Shown one piece after another: positions 57,235-64,000 of a stretch of DNA of 64,000 nt (position 1 is the first letter of the stretch; every line of letters starts with the position of its first letter). The translations under genes and the position numbers were made by a program. The notes under the pieces are model-generated. The model saw only the letters and a list, made by a program, of their open reading frames with translations. It did not search any database and had not been told where the DNA came from. The stretch spans positions 5,959,501 through 6,023,500 of the forward strand of contig JAVHKY010000056.1 in the NCBI GenBank assembly GCA_035079385.1, written 5' to 3'. This DNA comes from Aspidiotus rigidus (lineage: Eukaryota > Arthropoda > Insecta > Hemiptera > Diaspididae).

Positions 57235-60200
57235 AACATTCTCTTTTACAATAGTTTTTAATATTAGTTTTGAAACGGGACCACCTTTCGTGACTCAAGA
57301 TATCGTATGTGTATGTGCGAGTGTGTGTTGGTGACAAACGAACTTGATGCTTAAGTCTCGATTTGCATCGTATCGAAAATTCTTTTTTCTTCTTCCTTTC
57401 TCTCTCTCTCTCTCACTCATACGTCATTCCATCTATCTCTCCTTCATTCTTATATATGTTCCCATCCTTCCTATTTTTATTCTATCTTATCTAGATTCGA
57501 GCAGGTCGAGGCATAGCGTCGAAAACGATACATCCCGGTTAAATATCTCAGGAATTAACTTTCGCGCGTGCAATCAACTTTTGGTTAATTTTGGGGTACG
57601 TTAAATTCAACTATGATCGGTGTTCGGCGCCCTGAATAGGGAAGCGGTATGCATTCAAAGGACCGTCATCAATCCTAGGGATGTACGAGTATATCCCCCT
57701 GTTTGTCCTTCGAAAACAGGTCGCCTCAGTGTCTTTCAAATGAGGTTTCCAATTGGCGTGTTGGCCAAAGCCATTCGAAATTTTGCTTCGATCAACGTGC
57801 CAACGTGTAATCAAATTCCACCGAGAACACTCGGCGACGCGACGCAACGTATAATTCTTCTCAGCGAATTGGTCTCTACTAAAATTGTATTATTATTTTT
57901 AATGTAGTGTGTGTCTACGCAATTCAAACACCAATGAGCGATAACTCTCTCGTATAGATTTATTTTTTTTTAAACGAATAAACGTAAGTCTTCCGGGATT
58001 GATGTGTCGAATCTCATTTTGCGATGAACAGACGGGTTCGTTGAGGGGGAGAGGAGAGTACGGGATGTCTTCGAGATGATCTCTGATTATTTATTTTTAG
58101 CTGTGTGTTTCCTCGGGACGTCGTTTTGAATGCTGTAGACAAGAAGAAAAATCTTCCTTTGTAGGTACCAACTGTTGAACGTGAATTACTATTCGTGATA
58201 CAATTTTTAGGGAATTTCTTTTCGTCTCAATAGTTTCCGGCCATCACCTGACAATCGTTTAAGTTTCGTCTCTCCTTAGGTTTTCTATTTTTAGTTGCGT
58301 CCCTTTTTCCCTTTTTTTTATCCGGTCAGGTGATTACATAGCTGATCCATCATCAGTTTCAGTTATTTCGATAAATAAGGCGTATGTCGAAAATAGCGAC
58401 CACCAACGTCACTATTTCGACTTTCGATCAAGCTATCGAAATTAAACTATCGAGGCTGTAGAAACCTCCAGCCATGACGTCACATCACAAAACCACAAAC
58501 CTTGCTCAGACAACCTAAAAAGTTTGTTGACAAGGTTGACAAGCGAGGATAGCATTGAGCAAAATCACGTCTACCTTTGTTATAGTGTGATATTAGTAAT
58601 ATAGATTGCGTCGTGATTATTGCGGTGATTATTGCGTCGTGAACATTGGTCATATTGTTAATTTATGACATTTAACAATATTACAAGTTTAATACGTGTG
58701 AACTGAAGATGGATGACGAAATCTCAAAGGTCAGTTTTCTAATGATAGCTTCTCCTGAAGCGTTGACTTGATCCGTCTTCATCTGAATTAGCCCCGTAAT
58801 GGTTTTCACTCGATCTTTCAATCTTTCTTTTGCTTTATCTTGTACTTTGATAAGATAATTTACTGGAATTCTGACTCTATATGACTAACGGTAACTCTTT
58901 CTTTCTGTTGCCGTTAGGTAAGACGGAAGCCGGCGCCGAGGGAAAATGATCATAATATTACCTACTACGGCATACGAAGACATCAACTTATAATTTTCTC
59001 TTAAAGATGTTTACTGTGTTCCCTTTTTTCTAATAAATGCATCCTGTCGTTTAGAATGTTTCCTTTCACTAGAAGTAGAGTTAGCTGTCCTACAGGAAAT
59101 TTCCGGCGCAAGTCCAATGTGACTTGCGTCGGTTGTTTTGCGTAGAATGGATGGGAGTCTGGAATGTTACAAACGCGTCCGCCGTCTGGAGTGATCAAAC
59201 TCTGTTTACCATTTCACTTCGAGTGGCGCTACAATCGCAATACTCTAATTGAACCGGTAATAGTGAAGCACGCAGTCTCAAGCTTTGCTCGCTTCTCCAA
59301 ATTTATTATTTGTCCTATTCTTTATCAAACTAGGCCGGTCATATCGATCTTCTCCTTTCGATATTAGTTTGATTATTTCTGGTAAGAATATCCGACAGCG
59401 TATATGTCTCCGATGTTTCGTCCTAGTAGTCAAACTCCACTTCAGAAGAAGAAGCTCCGGTTTTCTTCCTTTTCTGGGGTCTGATCAGATCGGTGGTCTA
59501 CCTGAAATGATACCTACGAGTCTGTGATAGAGTCTCCTCTTGCTCTCCGCTACACTGGGCTAGCTGTACGTCCACATCGGGCGAATCGGGCAGTTGCTCA
59601 CGCCTTGAGGGGGTCTATGACATTACTCGGTTTCATTTGGTGTGGATTAGTCTCCTTTAGAATAGGACTCCTTCCTGAAACGCGTGATGTGCGAATGTAC
59701 TAAAGGGTAAATAATATCGTATAGGTGCAGGTGTACGTTGATCGGCTTATCACCCTGTTGAGTCGGTCACATCACAGTTTTTAATATTTGTTTTTTCTGA
59801 TCTGTTCTACGTTGTACATTTTGTTACAAAGACTACCTGCCCTGACCGTGCCCGTAATCAATGAGAACTCAAACCAACAAGAAATAAAATAAAATAAAAA
59901 AAAAAACTCGCAGCCCACACAGTTAGCTGCTCGGAATTGCCTTCATTAACTCTGTTAATTGAGGCAAACAGGAAACCTGTTTTATGGGAGTAATCATGTG
60001 AGTGTCATTTTTTGCTTTTTGTCGTCTCAAGTAGAGTGAACTTTGTTCCTCACCACCTTGAGATCTCTTCTCATTAGGTCAAGTTCTACGCGCGTTTTTT
60101 TTTTAGTGGTTTCCCCTGTAGGCCTAATCCACTTCAAAATTTCTATATTAGGAAAAAGTACCCTATTTATGCATAATGTGTATAGATGAGTGACCTTGAC

Positions 60201-60480
60201 ATTAGGTAACAGGTTAGTAGCCAATCAGGAACAAAGATGTTGAATATTTGTTTCTATAGTTGGCTGAATTGCTTGTTACTTATTACAAAGTTTTATCTGG
60301 TACATGTTTGGCATATTGGGTAAGTTTTTATCTAGAAGAAATTTTTATTTTGTTGCAATTTTTGTTAATATTGGGTGGTGATAAGAGAAATAAGTGATGT
60401 AGTTCATGGTTTCAATGTTCTCAATATATCTTCCAAAAATAGTGTCTATTGTTATTTTTACAACCTGTGTGGTACCCCCG
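57235..60480. other. No confirmed gene
   Basis: (CT)n at 57399-57414. Overlapping open frames on both strands at 57611-57907 sit in less AT-rich DNA but show no recognisable domain. A possible first exon lies at 58709, and a TGACGTCA at 58475-58482. A hairpin, GCGCAAGTCCAATGTGACTTGCG, sits near 59105-59128 (23 bases in all, with a 7-base stem). The rest is unassigned. Confidence 0.35.
58709..58729 (+). CDS. Possible first coding exon (seven codons)
   Basis: ATG in a good context (CTGAAGATGG) opens MDDEISK and runs directly into a donor-like GTCAGT at 58730. The preceding 300 bases contain TGACGTCA and TATCGAAATT-type words that could be promoter sequence. No second exon was found, so this stays a suggestion. 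Confidence 0.2.
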
Positions 60481-60509
60481 GCAGGCCTATCCTGTTATCA
60501 GTTCGGAGA

Positions 60510-60645
60510 TCTGATGACGTCACGATTTGATGACGTCATAATCTGATGACGTCACACGATCTAATGACGTTACGATCTGGTGACGTCACGATGGAGATCT
60601 GTGACGTCACGATCATCGTGCCATCACTATCTGATGACGTCACAG
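60510..60645. promoter_or_regulatory. Array of seven TGACGTCA (CRE) sites
   Basis: Perfect TGACGTCA palindromes start at 60515, 60531, 60547, 60581, 60602 and 60635, with one variant (TGACGTTA) at 60565. Spacing is 16, 16, 18, 16, 21 and 33 bases. Each is embedded in a GATCTGATGACGTCACGATC-like unit, so the array arose by short tandem duplication. TGACGTCA is the consensus binding site of CREB/ATF bZIP factors. No adjacent gene is confirmed, so function is unproved. Confidence 0.6.
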
Positions 60646-60649
60646 AGCT

Positions 60650-60925
60650 AGTAAAACCACTAATACAGACCTCCTAGACCTATAGTATAAAGGAAGCCTA
60701 AGACCTAAGCTATTGATAAAGATCTTGTAAGCTTATGGTATGAAGGATGCCTAGACCTAGTATAAAGGAGGCTTGGACCTAGTATACGCCTAGTATAATA
60801 CGTAGTATAAACCTAGTATAATATACTGCATGAAGCAGAAAGGATAAGTCTCCCTCCTATCACTTCATCAAAATTTTTCTAAGTCCCTTTTTCTTGCCGG
60901 ACGGCGGCCGGCGCCCGTCATTTTC
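60650..60925 (-). repeat. Dispersed repeat R3, inverted copy
   Basis: CCTAGTATAAA and TATACTAGG-type words (60660-60830) followed by TCTAAGTCCC and CTATCACTTCATCAAAATTT (reverse complement of the minisatellite unit in the copy at 47205) and a GC-rich GGACGGCGGCCGGCGCC stretch at 60898-60914. Order is reversed relative to 47205-48345, consistent with an inverted copy. The TGACGTCA array abuts it and could belong to it. Confidence 0.5.
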
Positions 60926-60929
60926 CTTC

Positions 60930-63010
60930 AGTTTACCCCTCGATAAAACAGCCGGTTCCCTGTTAAAAGCATTAAAAAAAAAAGGTTTTTTCCTCACCAG
61001 CTACGGTGTACGCATAATTCTATTTCTGCTGCATTGGTTTTCTTCTTCCTCTTCTTTTTTCTCGAAGATTATGCGAGTTTTGGATATCACTGGTTTTATA
61101 TTATGTCCGATGAGGATCCAATAAATCGATAATAATTTTTAAATATCAGAGAAAAGTCTTTCAATAAACTCTTTCTTCTTCTTCTTCCAACACCTTTGTA
61201 TATGTGCCACCTCAACTGCTAACGGCCAAGAGGGCGCCGCAGGCGGCCGGCGTAGCCGCTAGTACCCAATAAATTAATAAAAAAGATTCAAAACTTATAC
61301 ATCTCCTGTACCCCAGTAATTAATGAGAAGCATTAAAAAACTTGACTCGTGGTTCGGTGCGAGCGAGGAGCCTGGAGTGCCTAGAATGGATAAATCATGT
61401 ACGTTCTATTCTAAAGGGCGTTAGGATGGACTTTTTTTTTCTTTCTTCTTTCGGAAGGAGAATGACGAAATTGGCCTGCATGGGAAGAAGTTTGTTCTCA
61501 ATTTGGTCAGACCAGACGAAAGTGAGTTTCCAAGAAAACGCCCGAGGTAGAAGGTATCGCAGATCGTGGAATCCCCATACGAAGATAACGCTGTTGAAAT
61601 TTTCGAGTCTTTTGATATTTGGTCTACTTTATCGCTGTACGTAATTTAATATGAGCTGCGGGATTCATATTATTCGGTCTGCATTACGTTGTGAAATGAT
61701 AGTGTGAATCTTTTGGATGATTAGGGTCGTGTCTGAAAATAATTTGTGCTTCTAGGAATGAGAAGATCGAGTCGGTAATTATGATGTTATGGTGTTTATT
61801 CGAGGAAAGGTGGATATTTCTCGTAGGCATCTGTGAGTATTGCAAGAAAGTCTTACGCAGTATAGCGAATGCAAAATCTGAAGAGTATAAGCTGTCAATC
61901 AAAAAAGCAATGCTGATTTTTTGTGCTGTCGGGAACTATCTATGAAGCAGTGGCTATGAGAGGGGTAGTTTTCCTAAGAAATTTTGTACTTTTTTTCAGG
62001 ATTCTGTGCTGGGAGTAAACAGAGGAAGCTTGGTAAATTTATCGTGGAAGTGTGCCAACTATAGTGCTTTCGGATTGTTGACATGGGGAGGAAGAAGTGG
62101 TGGAAGATGAGAAAATTTAGATTTTGAGTCATGTTAGCCAAGAAAGATTATACGTGAGTATTTTCCTGCGGTAGTTTAACCGCGGTTCACCTGCATTAGC
62201 ACTCAGGCTGAGGTTGGGACTTATTTCGAGGGCGCTCAATGCTGATGGTAGGGATGGATGCTCAGCCATCTGTCGCAGAAAATTCTGACACAAAGAAATT
62301 ATCCTTCTCTGGCTGAGAATAGTCTACATTCGCCGTACTTCCTTTTCCTTCCATCCTCAATTGAGCTTCTTAGCTTCATCTCCATATTTCCATTTAGATT
62401 CCATAACAATTTTTCTGGTCATAGTAACACCTTTCTGCCCCTGGGAGTCCAGTAGTTAAGGACCTGTGATTTGCGAGTTTTTGCCTTGGTCGAAAACCTT
62501 TACTTTTGGACGTCGGTGTCACTGTAACGCACCCACATTTTTCAACTTAGCACACTCAATAGTAAGGGATTATTTAGAGGTACCCTATCGTGTTCGGACG
62601 TAATAATAAAACGAGTAATAATAATAATAATATGAAAAACTAAGCGTACGTCTCACCTGGAAAATAACGTAGTCACACAGTCGTAAGTTAATGTATTTAC
62701 TGATTCTGATCAACTATAAGAGCATTAAATTAAATTGGCAAACAAGTGTTGCGCAGTCAGTGTAAGATGTTAACTACAAACAACAAAGTCGTAATTTAAT
62801 TTTTTACGATTCTGGAAAAGAAAAATTTTCACGGTGAACTCCTAGGTTGAAAACGATCGCATTATTTCAGTTTAGTACATATACTATACAACTGTTCGCC
62901 AATCATCATCAGACGAATACAAGTTGATATACCTAATAGTCTCTTACAAGCAGCGCCGTCGTAAAGTAAGTCTTATTTCTTTACACATAATAGCATTCAG
63001 TAATACCGAC
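60930..63010. other. No gene seen
   Basis: Open frames of up to 100 codons (61342-61644) show no recognisable domain. A GC-rich near-palindromic patch at 61225-61258 (GCGCCGCAGGCGGCCGGCG) stands out from the AT-rich DNA. (AAT)n lies at 62616-62632. Confidence 0.4.
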
Positions 63011-63015
63011 AAAAA

Positions 63016-63021
63016 TTTATT
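63016..63021 (-). terminator. Poly(A) signal of the RING-CH gene
   Basis: TTTATT on the plus strand reads AATAAA on the minus strand, about 72 bases after the stop codon of the RING-CH gene, a plausible distance. Confidence 0.45.
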
Positions 63022-63092
63022 AGAACAATGAAGAAAATAAACATCTTAATAAAAAGATCCGCGAAGAGTTCCACTTCTGTGGTTAGATACGA

Positions 63093-63894
63093 TTAGACGG
63101 CGTTTACAAGGCTCGGTTGGATTTCTAATTGGTATTGAGTTCTTCTCCAATCTTTCCACAAATCCCATAAATACAGGCAGATTAAAGGCGAATACGAAAT
63201 AATGAAAACCGATATGAATATCGTGAAATTGATGAGTAGGGCGCACACTTTTTGTAGGAACGTTTCTGGTTTCAATAGTAGTTGATCAATATACCAGATT
63301 GATGATATATAAACGAGAAGACCAAACATCATCATTAAGAGCAGGATTTGACTCGTCCTATTCAGGTAGAAGAACACCAGTACGGACCAAACTACACCAA
63401 ATTTCTGTAATTTCACTATGTTTATTTTACGCAGGCACAGTTCGCAGTGGTCTCGTTTGCTCACTTTGATCCACATCGCCAAACACTCGACGTGAACATT
63501 ACCAGCAGCGCCTGTTTGAGAGCAAAGGAAGTATAAAAAACCTTCGTAATTGGTACAAGAGATTAGAGCCGAGTAGGATTTATCATCTCGGTAGCTCCAT
63601 TGGTGTATAAAGCGGACTCCAGTAGGCACTGTTTACCAATTGTACTGAATTATATGATTCATCGGACAGTAATGGTTTCTAGAAATTCAGTACACTGGTA
63701 CGTGCCGAGAGTGCGCCTGCTGTTCGACTAGTAGTAAATCAACTGTACTCATGGACAAACACTTACTCGTACTTACCTTTACAATCGCAGATGTTTGAAA
63801 CCATACGTTTTCCAGCCTCCTCATCGCTAAGTAAACAGATACGACATCTACCTCGAAAGTTAGTTTCCAAATAATTTACTTCGTTACTAGCCAT
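63093..63894 (-). CDS. RING-CH (MARCH-type) membrane E3 ubiquitin ligase
   Basis: Membrane-anchored E3 ligase that passes ubiquitin from an E2 to membrane proteins in the endomembrane system. Two exons on the minus strand, 63894-63777 and 63511-63093, phase 1 intron with GTAAGT donor and CAAACAG acceptor; 178 residues. The RING-CH finger has the C4HC3 order: Cys17 and Cys20 (RCRICLL), Cys36 and Cys38 (ICDC), His46 and Cys49 (HVECLAMWI), Cys62 and Cys65 (HCELC). Three hydrophobic segments follow (roughly residues 77-90, 96-115 and 129-155), then a charged tail. Most MARCH proteins have two membrane segments and are longer; this one is small and may be a lineage-specific member. The longer open frame upstream of exon 2 is intron. 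Start: the ATG 16 codons before the first zinc cysteine. Confidence 0.85.
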
Positions 63895-64000
63895 TTCGAA
63901 TGAAGACGAACGTTTGCATCAGTAGACTCATTTTTCTCATAAAATTGTGATTATTTATCCGGAATTTCTTCTTCTTCTTTTTCTTCTTCCTCCTCCTCTT
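63895..64000. other. Upstream of the RING-CH gene; pyrimidine repeat
   Basis: Probable 5' UTR or promoter of the RING-CH gene. The window ends in a (TTC)n/(TCC)n run at 63966-64000. Confidence 0.4.

Noticed and set aside
61342..61644. 100-codon plus-strand frame
   Set aside because: No homology I can recognise, a T-run in the middle, and no splice context to support it.

Overview
This is a window of insect nuclear genome. The evidence is an AT-rich background, GT-AG split genes, and families confined to or typical of arthropods: an R&R cuticle protein and two seven-transmembrane insect odorant receptors. There is also a cathepsin B of the kind sap-feeding insects use as a gut protease, and a heavy load of eukaryotic transposons. 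I cannot name the species; a hemipteroid insect would fit, but that is inference.

Genes. Seven genes have intact, recognisable reading frames, six of them multi-exon models joined here by eye at consensus splice sites. They are an RR-1 cuticle protein (21765-22445, +); two paralogous secreted proteins of a family I do not recognise (24876-26137, + and 32337-33646, -); odorant receptor A (35637-37127, -); cathepsin B (37462-39581, -); odorant receptor B (46093-50032, +); and a RING-CH membrane ubiquitin ligase (63093-63894, -). A seven-codon first exon is only possible at 58709. In every multi-exon model the reading frame is kept across all junctions, which strongly supports it.

Layout. 1-21700 is gene-poor: Tigger-like transposon remains (5442-7290), an inverted pair of dispersed repeats (7675-8035 and 16240-16700), a LINE reverse transcriptase scrap (12183), a Penelope-like element (PLE) tail (13995-14500), and two perfect-arm palindromes. 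21765-50032 carries most genes. The 6.2 kb between the two convergent secreted-protein genes is almost wholly transposon: two PLEs, a palindromic element and a hAT-type transposase. 50137-57230 is a patchwork of two tandem arrays, a Ty3/gypsy 3' half with LTR, and LINEs. 57235-63000 is mostly unassigned but holds a striking array of TGACGTCA sites (60515-60642).

How parts relate. The odorant receptors share an intron plan (three introns, phases 2, 0, 0). The secreted pair share a three-exon plan with first exons of identical length (148 nt). The PLEs share a ribozyme-like motif just after the GIY-YIG frame; its three stems change in a compensating way between copies, and two PLE copies are folded back on themselves. 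Calls rest on reading by eye; no database search was possible.
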